Shown here: piece by piece, positions 18,665-27,634 of the stretch
How positions within the stretch are numbered: position 1 is the first letter of the stretch
How the letters are laid out: every line of letters starts with the position of its first letter
Origin: Lascolabacillus massiliensis
GTDB lineage: Bacteria > Bacteroidota > Bacteroidia > Bacteroidales > Dysgonomonadaceae
Assembly: GCF_001282625.1 (NCBI RefSeq)
Contig: NZ_CTEJ01000001.1
Span: 682,001-746,000 of the forward strand
DNA length: 64,000 nucleotides
Reading direction: 5' to 3'
Notes under the pieces: model-generated
What the model was told of the DNA's origin: nothing
Seen by the model: the letters and a program-made list of their open reading frames with translations, nothing else
Database searches by the model: none
Position numbers and translations under genes: made by a program

Positions 18665-20563
18665 ATGAGTAATCAGAGAGAGAAGCTTTTTACAGATTTT
18701 CCTCCTGTTTCCACTGATGAGTGGATAGAAGTTGTCACCAATGACCTAAAAGGTGCCGATTTCCAAAAGAAACTGGTATGGAGAACTAAAGAGGGTTTTA
18801 ATGTGAAACCATTCTATCGTGCCGATGATATAGATGGATTTAAGGCACTTGAAAATCTGCCTGGTCAATTCCCCTATGTTAGAGGTACAAAGAAAGACAA
18901 TAACTGGTATGTCCGTCAGGAGATAAAGGTTGTTGATTTTGCAGATGCAAACAAAAAAGCACTTGTTTTGCTAGAAAAAGGTGTTAATTCATTTGGCTTT
19001 AAACTGCCAAAACATCAGTTATCATCTGAAAACCTCGCAATATTGCTTAATGGAATTGCTCCCGATAAAGTAGAATTAAACTTCAGTACCTGTATTTCTA
19101 AAACTATCGATCTTGCAAAATTGGTGGTTGATTACATTAAAGGTCAAAACCTTGATGTTATGAAATGCTTTGGTTCTGTTGAGTTTGATCCGTTCAGAAA
19201 AATACTGAAAAAGGGAATAGATGAGCCAGAGTGGGTAGAAAAAGCAGTGGAAATAGTAAAAATTACTTCCCCACTACCACGTTTCCGTTCAATTATTGTA
19301 ACTGGTAATATGTTGAATGATGCTGGAGCATACAGTTATCAGGAGCTTGGTTTTAGTTTATCTTATGGAAATCAGGTTTTATCCAAACTAATCGAAAATG
19401 GCATTGAACCATCAACAGCAGCTAAAAAGATTAAATTCAAGTTTGGTGTAGGATCTAATTATTTCATGGAGATTGCCAAATTCCGTGCTGCTCGCTGGCT
19501 TTGGGCTGAGGTAGTAAATGCATATAAACCACCATGTCCTCACGATTGTGATAACAAGGCAGATGATGGCACTTGCCGTTGTGCAGCCAAGATGAATGTT
19601 CATGCAATAACTTCAGCCTTCAACCAGTCGCTTTATGACCCATATGTTAACATGCTACGTTCACAAACCGAAGCTATGTCTGCTACTTTAGGTTCAGTTG
19701 ATTCACTTACTGTACGTCCATTCGATGAAGCTTTTGAAGCTCCAACAGAATTTGCAGAACGAATTGCTGTAAACCAACAACTACTATTGAAAGAGGAAGC
19801 ACATTTTGATAAAGTAACTGATCCATCTTCAGGATCATACTATATTGAAACACTAACCAGATCGCTTGCAGAACAGGCCTGGAAGCTTTTTATTGATACA
19901 GAAGAGGCTGGTTTCTATAACTCACTTAAATCTGGTTTAGTTCAGGATGCTATTAATAAGACAGCTGAAGAGCGCTTCAATGCTCTTGCAAATCGCAGGG
20001 AGATACTTCTTGGCACCAACCAGTATCCTAACTTTAACGAAATTATGAGTGATAAGATTGATGAAAGCGCAACAGGTAGTGGTTGCGGATGTGGTAACAC
20101 ACAAGGATCAACTCCACTTAAAAGTCTGAACAAGAATAGGCTTGCTGATCAGTTTAATGAGCTTAGACTAGCTACCGAGAAGAGTGGTAAACGCCCAAAG
20201 GTGTTTATGCTTACAATTGGTAATCTGGCAATGCGTCTGGCTCGTTCACAGTTCTCAAGCAACTTCTTTGCAAGTGCAGGCTATGAGATTATAGACAACC
20301 TTGGATTCAAAACAGTTGAAGAGGGAGTTAAAGCAGCAAAAGAAAAAGGTGCAGATGTAATCGTGCTCTGTTCAAGTGATGATGAGTACCCACAATATGC
20401 TCCTGAAACATATGAAATGCTTAAAGATAGCAATGAACTATTAGTAGTAGCAGGGGCACCTGCTTGTATGGATGAGCTTAAAGCTCAGGGAGTAGAGCAT
20501 TTTATTAATGTTAAGAGTAATGTTCTCGAGACACTTAAGATGTTTAATGATAGGTTGTTGTAA
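18665..20563 (+). CDS. mutA: Methylmalonyl-CoA mutase small (beta) subunit
   Basis: This 632-residue protein is the small, non-catalytic subunit of the B12-dependent mutase that interconverts succinyl-CoA and methylmalonyl-CoA in the propionate pathway. It keeps the mutase barrel (KFGVGSNYFMEIAKFRAARWLWAEV) and a C-terminal cobalamin-type fold (VFMLTIGNLAMRLARSQF) that lacks the DxHxxG motif, as expected for MutA. Two cysteine-rich insertions stand out: CPHDCDNKADDGTCRC near residue 291 and SGCGCGN before the C-terminal domain. mutB lies downstream, separated by a membrane-protein gene. Confidence 0.94.
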   Translation: MSNQREKLFTDFPPVSTDEWIEVVTNDLKGADFQKKLVWRTKEGFNVKPFYRADDIDGFKALENLPGQFPYVRGTKKDNNWYVRQEIKVVDFADANKKALVLLEKGVNSFGFKLPKHQLSSENLAILLNGIAPDKVELNFSTCISKTIDLAKLVVDYIKGQNLDVMKCFGSVEFDPFRKILKKGIDEPEWVEKAVEIVKITSPLPRFRSIIVTGNMLNDAGAYSYQELGFSLSYGNQVLSKLIENGIEPSTAAKKIKFKFGVGSNYFMEIAKFRAARWLWAEVVNAYKPPCPHDCDNKADDGTCRCAAKMNVHAITSAFNQSLYDPYVNMLRSQTEAMSATLGSVDSLTVRPFDEAFEAPTEFAERIAVNQQLLLKEEAHFDKVTDPSSGSYYIETLTRSLAEQAWKLFIDTEEAGFYNSLKSGLVQDAINKTAEERFNALANRREILLGTNQYPNFNEIMSDKIDESATGSGCGCGNTQGSTPLKSLNKNRLADQFNELRLATEKSGKRPKVFMLTIGNLAMRLARSQFSSNFFASAGYEIIDNLGFKTVEEGVKAAKEKGADVIVLCSSDDEYPQYAPETYEMLKDSNELLVVAGAPACMDELKAQGVEHFINVKSNVLETLKMFNDRLL

Positions 20564-20604
20564 ATAGGAACTAACAGATCTGCAAACTGCGGAAATTTAA
20601 AGCT

Positions 20605-21306
20605 ATGGATAGTAAAGGTAAATTAAAGAACTTGATTATTGCAACACAATCCTGGACATTAACCGCATCAGGTAGTTCAGCACTTATAGCAATATCATAT
20701 GTTTTTTATCTCTATAAAATAGGAGCAGTTGCAGAATTTAACTGGTTATTGGGATTAATCGCTCTTTTTGTAGCTATCATCCTTCAGATTTTTGTAAATC
20801 TTATAAATGGAAAAAAAGATTCCAAATATTTTATAGGTGAATTGCTGGTATATGTAGCATATGGTTTATTGATACCACTAGGAGTTTCATTTGTCATGAC
20901 GAGTGAAATTATCTTGAGAATGCTAATAGTTAGTATACCGGTAGGCTTACTTATAGTTGCTGTTGTATATGCTAATAACACACGTGATATAAAAAAAGAC
21001 AAAGATGCAAATATAAAAACAGAGGCAGTGAGATTAGGTCTGGAAGGCGCTCAAGTTACCTATCAGACTCTACTGTTTGCAGCCTACTTGCTGATAGCGA
21101 TTCTGGTATCAGTTGAACTACTTCATCCAATTACTTTTCTTACTCTGTTAAGCTTCCCGCTTGCAAACAGAAATATAAAGAAGATGAAAATGGCTCAGCA
21201 CAATGATAATTCTCATATCCAGCAATTGGACAGACAGACAGCTAAATTGCTTATTTTATTTGTTGTTTTTTACTCAGCAGCAAACTTTATAGCACCATTT
21301 ATTTAA
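20605..21306 (+). CDS. UbiA/MenA-like prenyltransferase-family membrane protein
   Basis: A 233-residue protein with about seven membrane helices. NNTRDIKKDKDANIKT, then EAVRLG, closely resembles the second Asp-rich motif of MenA/UbiA enzymes. The first motif is degenerate (NLINGKKDSKY). MenA prenylates dihydroxynaphthoate in menaquinone synthesis, but this protein is shorter than typical MenA (about 290-300) and the weak first motif makes activity uncertain. It sits between mutA and mutB in the same direction with short gaps (41 and 60 bp). Confidence 0.6.
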   Translation: MDSKGKLKNLIIATQSWTLTASGSSALIAISYVFYLYKIGAVAEFNWLLGLIALFVAIILQIFVNLINGKKDSKYFIGELLVYVAYGLLIPLGVSFVMTSEIILRMLIVSIPVGLLIVAVVYANNTRDIKKDKDANIKTEAVRLGLEGAQVTYQTLLFAAYLLIAILVSVELLHPITFLTLLSFPLANRNIKKMKMAQHNDNSHIQQLDRQTAKLLILFVVFYSAANFIAPFI

Positions 21307-21366
21307 CCAGTAGTTTAATTCCATTTTAATAGAAGAAATAAAATTAAAACAGTAGTCTAAAAAAAT

Positions 21367-23514
21367 ATGAAACCTAATTTTAAGGAAATTGACATAAACT
21401 CGGCCGGATTTTATAAGTCAGATGTTGACGAATGGGCTGAAAAAAATGAGATAAAAGCCGATTGGCATACACCTGAACAGATACCTGTAAAACCGGTATA
21501 TACCAAAGAAGACCTTGAGGGAATGGAGCATCTTGAATATGCAGCCGGAATTCCTCCCTTTCTTCGTGGACCATATTCAACGATGTATGTTATGCGACCC
21601 TGGACTATCCGTCAGTATGCAGGATTCTCCACTGCAGAAGAGTCAAACGCATTCTACCGCCGTAATCTTGCATCAGGACAAAAAGGTCTTTCTGTTGCAT
21701 TCGACCTTCCAACCCATCGTGGCTATGATGCCGACAACGAGAGGGTAGTAGGTGATGTTGGTAAAGCAGGTGTTTCAATCTCTTCTGTTGAAGATATGAA
21801 GATACTTTTCGATGGAATACCATTGAACAAGATGTCTGTATCAATGACAATGAATGGTGCAGTTCTTCCTATTCTTGCATTCTATATTGTTGCAGCTCAG
21901 GAGCAGGGTGCCAATCTTGATGAGATGGCAGGTACTATTCAAAACGATATTCTCAAGGAGTTTATGGTTCGTAACACCTATATCTATCCACCTGAATTCT
22001 CGATGAAGATTATTGCAGATATTTTTGAATTTACATCACAGAAGATGCCTAAGTTCAACTCTATCTCCATTTCCGGATATCATATGCAGGAAGCTGGTGC
22101 CACAGCCGATATCGAGCTTGCATATACACTTGCTGACGGTATAGAATATCTGCGTGCAGGTATGAATGCAGGTATACCGGTGGATAAGTTTGCACCGCGA
22201 CTCTCATTCTTTTGGGGTATCGGAATGAACCACTTCATGGAGATTGCAAAAATGAGAGCTGCGCGTTTGCTGTGGGCAAAGATCCTGAAAAGTTTAGGTG
22301 CTGAAAATCCTAAATCAATGGCATTGCGTACTCACTCGCAAACTTCAGGCTGGTCACTAACAGAGCAGGATCCGTTTAATAATGTTGGTCGCACCGCCAT
22401 CGAAGCAATGGCTGCAGCACTGGGTCACACTCAGTCACTTCACACAAATGCACTTGATGAGGCAATTGCACTGCCGACCGATTTCTCTGCACGTATTGCA
22501 AGAAATACACAGATTTATCTTCAGGAAGAAACCTATATCACTAAGCAGGTAGACCCATGGGCAGGTTCATATTATGTTGAATCTCTCACTCAGGAACTTG
22601 TAGATAAAGCATGGAATCTTATCCAGGAGATAGAAAAACTTGGTGGGATGGCCAAGGCTATTGAGACCGGTCTTCCAAAGATGCGTATTGAAGAGGCTGC
22701 TGCACGCACACAGGCTAGAATCGACTCAGGAGTTCAGGCTATCATCGGTGTTAATAAATATCGTCTTGAACATGAAGATCCAATCGATATTCTTGATATT
22801 GATAATACTGAAGTAAGAAAACAGCAGATTGAAAGACTTAATAAATTAAAGGCAGAACGTGATAACGAAGCTGTTAAGAAAGCACTTGATGCAATCACAA
22901 AATGTGTTGAAACCAAAGAAGGTAACCTTCTTGAACTTTCTGTTGAGGCAGCCAGAGTTCGAGCTACATTAGGTGAAATATCAGATGCTTGTGAAAAAGT
23001 AGTTGGACGTTATAATGCAGTAATCAGAACAATTTCAGGAGTGTATTCATCAGAATCAAAAGGAGATGCAACGCTAGATGAAGCGCGTGCACTCACAGAT
23101 AAATTTGCCGCACAGGAAGGACGCAGACCAAGAATTATGGTGGCTAAAATGGGACAGGACGGACATGATCGTGGCGCTAAGGTTGTAGCAACAGGTTATG
23201 CTGATTGTGGTTTCGACGTAGATATGGGACCATTATTCCAGACACCTGAAGAGGCAGCCCGTCAAGCAGTTGAAAACGACGTACATGTTCTTGGTGTTTC
23301 TTCACTTGCAGCAGGTCACAAAACACTGGTTCCACTTGTTATTGATGAACTCAAGAGACTTGGCAGGCCCGATATAGTTGTGATTGTAGGTGGAGTTATT
23401 CCTGCTCAGGATTATGATTTCCTGTATAAGGCAGGTGTAGCGGCTATATTTGGTCCAGGTTCACGTGTAACAAAATCAGCTGTTGACATTATGCACATCC
23501 TTATGGATGAGTGA
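21367..23514 (+). CDS. mutB: Methylmalonyl-CoA mutase large (alpha) subunit
   Basis: This 715-residue catalytic subunit has an N-terminal substrate barrel ([21 protein letters not shown], about residues 67-87) and a C-terminal cobalamin domain with DGHDRG at 598-603, H600 being the cobalt ligand. It is complete and of normal length. With MutA it converts succinyl-CoA and methylmalonyl-CoA, typical of propionate-forming Bacteroidales. A strong terminator follows. Confidence 0.97.
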   Translation: MKPNFKEIDINSAGFYKSDVDEWAEKNEIKADWHTPEQIPVKPVYTKEDLEGMEHLEYAAGIPPFLRGPYSTMYVMRPWTIRQYAGFSTAEESNAFYRRNLASGQKGLSVAFDLPTHRGYDADNERVVGDVGKAGVSISSVEDMKILFDGIPLNKMSVSMTMNGAVLPILAFYIVAAQEQGANLDEMAGTIQNDILKEFMVRNTYIYPPEFSMKIIADIFEFTSQKMPKFNSISISGYHMQEAGATADIELAYTLADGIEYLRAGMNAGIPVDKFAPRLSFFWGIGMNHFMEIAKMRAARLLWAKILKSLGAENPKSMALRTHSQTSGWSLTEQDPFNNVGRTAIEAMAAALGHTQSLHTNALDEAIALPTDFSARIARNTQIYLQEETYITKQVDPWAGSYYVESLTQELVDKAWNLIQEIEKLGGMAKAIETGLPKMRIEEAAARTQARIDSGVQAIIGVNKYRLEHEDPIDILDIDNTEVRKQQIERLNKLKAERDNEAVKKALDAITKCVETKEGNLLELSVEAARVRATLGEISDACEKVVGRYNAVIRTISGVYSSESKGDATLDEARALTDKFAAQEGRRPRIMVAKMGQDGHDRGAKVVATGYADCGFDVDMGPLFQTPEEAARQAVENDVHVLGVSSLAAGHKTLVPLVIDELKRLGRPDIVVIVGGVIPAQDYDFLYKAGVAAIFGPGSRVTKSAVDIMHILMDE

Positions 23515-23535
23515 TAATTAGCTAAATTTTTTGTT

Positions 23536-23583
23536 CCGCTTTCGGCTTACTCTTTTTGTAGAGTTTGTCGAAAGCGGTTTTTT
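23536..23583 (+). terminator. Terminator of the mut operon
   Basis: A perfect 9-bp stem (CCGCTTTCG at 23536-23544, CGAAAGCGG at 23569-23577) with a 24-nt loop is followed by a run of six T. Confidence 0.88.
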
Positions 23584-23682
23584 ATATATATTTATGGCAT
23601 GAAGACTAAGGCTCAATTATCTGTCACTATTCTGTACCAAATGATACAGGAAATATGATTTCATTATATTAATTTTAAAACA

Positions 23683-24636
23683 GTGAAAAACATTCTTATT
23701 ATATCACTACTTCTATTGCTGGTCGGATGCAGTAAGTCAATAGATGGAGAATTGATATTTGTTGAACCAGGCTTAAATGACCGATTCAACTATCCATACT
23801 TTTTATTCATTCCAAATGGTGTTTCAGAACATAATACTAACTATCTGATTTTTGAGCCAAATAATTCAGGTTTTGCAGATGACAACTTGCATAAACATCA
23901 GGAAAAAGCTAAAAGGATAGCGACTATTGATTATTACCTTGGAAATTGGATTGCAAGAAAATTGACATATCCACTTATCGTTCCTGTATTTCCACGTACT
24001 GAATCTGATTGGAAAACATACACTCACGCTTTGGACCGTGATGTGATGATACAAAAGGGTAATTCGCTTGAACGATTGGATAATCAACTTATAAATATGT
24101 GTTTGGATGCTGAAAGGAAATTGAAGGAGAGAAATATTAAAATTGAAAACAGATATATACTTGCCGGTTTCTCAGCTTCAGGAACATTCGTTAACAGATT
24201 TACCCTGATACATCCGGAAAAAGTAAAAGCAGTAGTTGCAGGAGGCATAAATGGTTTATTAATGCTACCCATGGAAAGCTTGGAAAATGAACCATTGAGA
24301 TATCCCATCGGAACGGGAGATTTAATACAGATAACAGGTAGGGATTTTCATAGAGAACAATTTTTAAATACTCCTCAGTTTTATTTTATGGGTGAACTAG
24401 ACGATAATGATGCTGTTCCTTATGATGATGCATTTGACCTGGAAGAAAGAGATCAGATTTTTAGACTTTTAGGCGAACAGATGATGCCAACCAGATGGGA
24501 GAAGTGCATTGATATATATAACGAAAGTAATGTAAATGCACTATTTAAGACCTACAAGAATACTGGTCATGAACATCCGGAAATTGTGAAGAATGATATC
24601 TTAGACTTCTTGTTGCTTAACACGAGTTTAAACTGA
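23683..24636 (+). CDS. Lipoprotein of the alpha/beta-hydrolase fold
   Basis: This 317-residue protein starts at a GTG and has a lipobox (LLVGC, C16), so it is probably anchored in a periplasm-facing membrane or on the surface. The nucleophile elbow GFSASG places the serine at 164, and a late histidine (H296 in GHEHPE) can complete the triad; FMGELDDNDAVPY could supply the acid. It is likely an esterase or peptidase of unknown substrate. Its 3' end overlaps the convergent LytTR gene by 9 bp. Confidence 0.72.
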   Translation: MKNILIISLLLLLVGCSKSIDGELIFVEPGLNDRFNYPYFLFIPNGVSEHNTNYLIFEPNNSGFADDNLHKHQEKAKRIATIDYYLGNWIARKLTYPLIVPVFPRTESDWKTYTHALDRDVMIQKGNSLERLDNQLINMCLDAERKLKERNIKIENRYILAGFSASGTFVNRFTLIHPEKVKAVVAGGINGLLMLPMESLENEPLRYPIGTGDLIQITGRDFHREQFLNTPQFYFMGELDDNDAVPYDDAFDLEERDQIFRLLGEQMMPTRWEKCIDIYNESNVNALFKTYKNTGHEHPEIVKNDILDFLLLNTSLN

Positions 24637-25485
24637 ATAACGAGAGAATTTATTCATAAAGGAGTCATAATAAGTCTTCGAAACCGGAATATTGGGTGTT
24701 GCTTCAGCATCCAACTCCAACACTATTCCACTTTTTTCTTTTTTCAATATTTTCACTCTATCCAGATTTACTATATAAGAGCGATGACATCTTATCAAAG
24801 GAGTATCTTCGGTTAGATTTTCCTCAATCCATTTGAGTGAATTACGAATCATGTAGTGTGACCTGTTGGATTTATTTATATAGTAAATTGTAGCATAGTT
24901 GTCGGCCGACTCTACATATAGCAGGTTCTCGAGCATCACAGATATCTTCAGATCACCCTTCTCATCGTGGAATGCAATCAACGATTTCGGCTGTTTATTA
25001 TTTGATTTTCCCTGTTCAATATCTGCTAGTATAGAGCTTTTCTCTTTCCATGAAAGATATAGCCATGATATTGTGTAAGGTAATAGGAGTACCAGCGCGG
25101 TATTAAACAGACTTTGTTTGAATATTTCACTAATTTCTCTGCTTAACCCATCCTTTGGCAATAATACTGAGAAAAGAGTATAGAAAATTGACATTGCAAT
25201 AATCTCACAGAAAATGCAAATTGCGTAATGCCACTTAAGAATATCATGCTTTTTTGAATAGCTTATTAATATAGTCCTGCTAATTACAACCACCAGCATA
25301 CCTGTAAGAATTATCAGGCTTGAATAAGCAAAATACTTTATGTCAGATAAATCAGGATACCAATCTCTTGAACCAAATGGTTGAAAAAGATTAATAAAAA
25401 GTAAAGCAAACAACGCAGTGAAGAGTATCATTTTTACGTTGTTGCTCTTATTGTGCAGATATTCAGGGATTTTATCACCCATCAT
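24628..25485 (-). CDS. LytTR-domain transcriptional regulator with membrane helices
   Basis: A 285-residue protein. The first about 150 residues contain four membrane helices and the C-terminal 100 residues form a LytTR DNA-binding domain (LLYVESADNYATIYY, then PLIRCHRSYIVNLDRVK). It has no response-regulator receiver domain, so the membrane part may itself be the sensor. It is transcribed divergently from the DUF6051 gene, and a good promoter precedes it. Confidence 0.85.
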   Translation of the reverse strand: MMGDKIPEYLHNKSNNVKMILFTALFALLFINLFQPFGSRDWYPDLSDIKYFAYSSLIILTGMLVVVISRTILISYSKKHDILKWHYAICIFCEIIAMSIFYTLFSVLLPKDGLSREISEIFKQSLFNTALVLLLPYTISWLYLSWKEKSSILADIEQGKSNNKQPKSLIAFHDEKGDLKISVMLENLLYVESADNYATIYYINKSNRSHYMIRNSLKWIEENLTEDTPLIRCHRSYIVNLDRVKILKKEKSGIVLELDAEATPNIPVSKTYYDSFMNKFSRYSV

Positions 25486-25548
25486 TATTTGTTTGACAAG
25501 CTTGTTAGTTTGTTATGCTTATGTATATGAAATAATAAGAAACCATTA

Positions 25549-25580
25549 CAAAAATAGATTTTAATTAATGATAAACCAAA
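25549..25580 (-). promoter_or_regulatory. Promoter of the LytTR regulator gene
   Basis: On the minus strand TTTG (25580-25577) and TATTTTTG (25556-25549) are 20 bp apart, a full match to the Bacteroidetes -33/-7 consensus, 63 bp upstream of the start codon. Confidence 0.7.
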
Positions 25581-25721
25581 ATAAATTCACCCCTCTATAG
25601 CACTTTTCACCACATATAGCCGATTTTGTCACATTTCACTAGCAGTTTTCCCTTCCGTTTGTAATCCCGTTTTAAAGTCTGTTTCTTTAAATATTTCAAC
25701 GAATTAACTTATGCATTTATT

Positions 25722-26852
25722 ATGGATTATTACACAAGGTACGATGAATTAACAGGCATTTTTAAACAGGGGAAAGATATTCATCTTAACGAGACAAACA
25801 TCGATATAAAGTTTTTCGAATTCAATAGTGAAACTGCAAAAATTACAAATGAATCCCTTACAAATGATGACTCGATTAATGAGAATATCTGTTTTGAGTA
25901 CCCAGTTTTTACTCCATCCGGCAGAAACAGGTATAGCAATGATGAAGCTATCCTTCTATTGCACGGACTTAACGAAAGAAGCTGGAGTAAATACCTGACC
26001 TGGGCAGAGTATCTATGCAACAACAGCGGTAAGCCGGTAATACTTTTTCCTATTTCCTTTCATATAAACCGTGCACCATTATCGTGGTCAAATCCAAGAA
26101 CAATGATGGATCTGCTTAATTTCAGAAGGGAAAAGTATAACAACGATCGTTCAATTAGTTTTGCAAACGTAGCTTTAAGCAATCGTCTGAGTCAAAAGCC
26201 TGAGCGGTTCTATTTTTCAGGAAGGCAGACATGGGCTGATCTTTCAACCCTTTTCGAAGAAATTATGGAAGGCAAGCATCCACTTTTCAAAGAGGGAACA
26301 AAGATTGATATATTTTCATATTCAATAGGTGCATTCCTTTCTCAAGTTGCGTTAATGGCAAATCAAAAAGACCTTTATTCAAAAACCAGGCTCTTCATGT
26401 TTTGTGGAGGCAGTATCTTCAACTCCATGCAAGGAGCATCAAGGAGTATTATGGATAAGCCTGCATTTGATATAATTCAGGATTACTATTTACACCAGTT
26501 TGGAAATGACACAACTAATAACGAAACAGGAGTTGGCTGGAAACATGACAATGCTTTTAAAGCATTTTTCAGTATGATCTCACCGGAGAGATTCCAACTT
26601 GAAAGAGAGTCCTTCTTTTCATCGTTAGGTAAAAGAATTAAGGGGATTGCACTTGCAAAAGATATTGTAATTCCATTTAAAGGCATACAAGAAGCTATGG
26701 GGATAAAAAACAGTGAAAAAAACATACAACTTCTCGATTTTGAGTTTCCATATTCGCATGAAAATCCATTTCCATTAAACAGTAAAGATAAGACGGTAGT
26801 AAATTCGGCTTTTAACAAAGTATTCTCATTAGCAGTTGATTATTTAACATAA
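25722..26852 (+). CDS. DUF6051-like alpha/beta-hydrolase protein
   Basis: This 376-residue cytoplasmic protein has no signal peptide. LLLHGLNERSW near residue 84 is an oxyanion-type strand-turn, and FSYSIGA near 204 has the form of a nucleophile elbow (GxSxG relaxed to SYSIG). A histidine near the C terminus (YSHENPF) may complete a triad. I associate this architecture with DUF6051; the function is unknown. It is the last intact gene before the rearranged island border: an 86-bp remnant of another gene begins 2 bp after its stop. Confidence 0.6.
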   Translation: MDYYTRYDELTGIFKQGKDIHLNETNIDIKFFEFNSETAKITNESLTNDDSINENICFEYPVFTPSGRNRYSNDEAILLLHGLNERSWSKYLTWAEYLCNNSGKPVILFPISFHINRAPLSWSNPRTMMDLLNFRREKYNNDRSISFANVALSNRLSQKPERFYFSGRQTWADLSTLFEEIMEGKHPLFKEGTKIDIFSYSIGAFLSQVALMANQKDLYSKTRLFMFCGGSIFNSMQGASRSIMDKPAFDIIQDYYLHQFGNDTTNNETGVGWKHDNAFKAFFSMISPERFQLERESFFSSLGKRIKGIALAKDIVIPFKGIQEAMGIKNSEKNIQLLDFEFPYSHENPFPLNSKDKTVVNSAFNKVFSLAVDYLT

Positions 26853-26853
26853 T

Positions 26854-26939
26854 GTAAATCTACATACTGGGCAAGAAGTGAGTTCTCAAAGAAAGTGACA
26901 GGCAGACGATTGTTGTTGAGGGAATGACTGAGGATGGGA
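26854..26939 (+). pseudogene. Two-piece remnant of the MG2/plug outer-membrane gene
   Basis: Bases 26854-26901 match 48566-48613 with two differences, and 26902-26939 match 49125-49162 exactly. Both pieces come from the intact gene at 46537-49191, in the same orientation and order, with about 510 bp lost between them. This is direct sequence evidence that another copy of that gene once lay here. The remnant ends precisely where the hydrolase fragment begins. Confidence 0.85.
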
Positions 26940-27240
26940 TCAGTTTTCACTTGCTATCTCCCTAACAATTCCAACAAATTTTTCAGGTTCCTCCATGTTT
27001 GGAGAATGAGCCGAATTCTCGAATGTATAAAAAGCTTTTTCAGGGGCGTCAATTTTGTCGAAATATTCTTTGGACAATGTGTGGGATACCTGATAATCAT
27101 ATTTTCCGTGGATTATATATATCGGTATACTAAAATCTGTTGAAGTCTCATTCAAATTGTCTGAAGCAATATAGTGCCAAACATTATTGAGAGAAAACAA
27201 AGATCCATTAAAATAGTAAAGTTTTTCGAACAAGCAATTA
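26940..27240 (-). pseudogene. C-terminal fragment of an S33-type alpha/beta hydrolase
   Basis: About 100 residues with the end of a proline-iminopeptidase-like hydrolase: IPIYIIHGKYDYQ carries the catalytic acid and FENSAHSPNMEEPE the catalytic histidine. The nucleophile region is missing. The open frame extends to 27272, but beyond about 27240 it overlaps an unrelated peptide gene in another frame. A fragment with the complementary N-terminal half lies on the same strand at 54231-54680, in the right order for one gene split by the island. Confidence 0.75.
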
Positions 27241-27426
27241 TATAGGTTTTTGTTCGATAATTTGACCTTCACTGTTTCTTCTTACTAAATAAGGCACGCC
27301 ATCAATAATGACAATTTCATAACCTTCATCAGTGCTTTCTCTTCCTCCTTTTATGGCTGCTAAAGATTCAGAATTTAGATAATCGTTTGCAAAATTGTTG
27401 TAGATAATAAATGATTTTTTTTTCAT
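27238..27426 (-). CDS. Small peptide with a double-glycine leader-like motif
   Basis: A 62-residue peptide. The first 28 residues end in SESLAAIKGG, which resembles a double-glycine leader (G27-G28, the same position as in the other two precursors of this island). The remaining 34 residues are hydrophilic and lack cysteine. It is transcribed away from the two-component system. It could be a third secreted peptide or a signal for the adjacent histidine kinase; both are inference. It lacks the KLxKLKL start of the other leaders. Confidence 0.5.
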   Translation of the reverse strand: MKKKSFIIYNNFANDYLNSESLAAIKGGRESTDEGYEIVIIDGVPYLVRRNSEGQIIEQKPI

Positions 27427-27604
27427 GCTGATTAATTATTAAATGTTTATAAAGTATCAAAGATGATTGTTTTTTTAAAAAGTATGTCTAACAGGCATCT
27501 AACAAATCTCTAAGTAATCTAACCGCCTAGATTATTTAGTCTTATTTAACACAAGGATTTTGTCATCATATTGCGTTCCAGTTTTTATTTTATTTCTTTT
27601 TACT

Positions 27605-27612
27605 TATATTTG
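27605..27612 (+). promoter_or_regulatory. Candidate -7 element of the two-component operon
   Basis: TATATTTG lies 22 bp before the histidine kinase start. The -33 position has only TTTT-like sequence. Confidence 0.5.
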
Positions 27613-27634
27613 CTCATATTGGTAATCTTAAATT

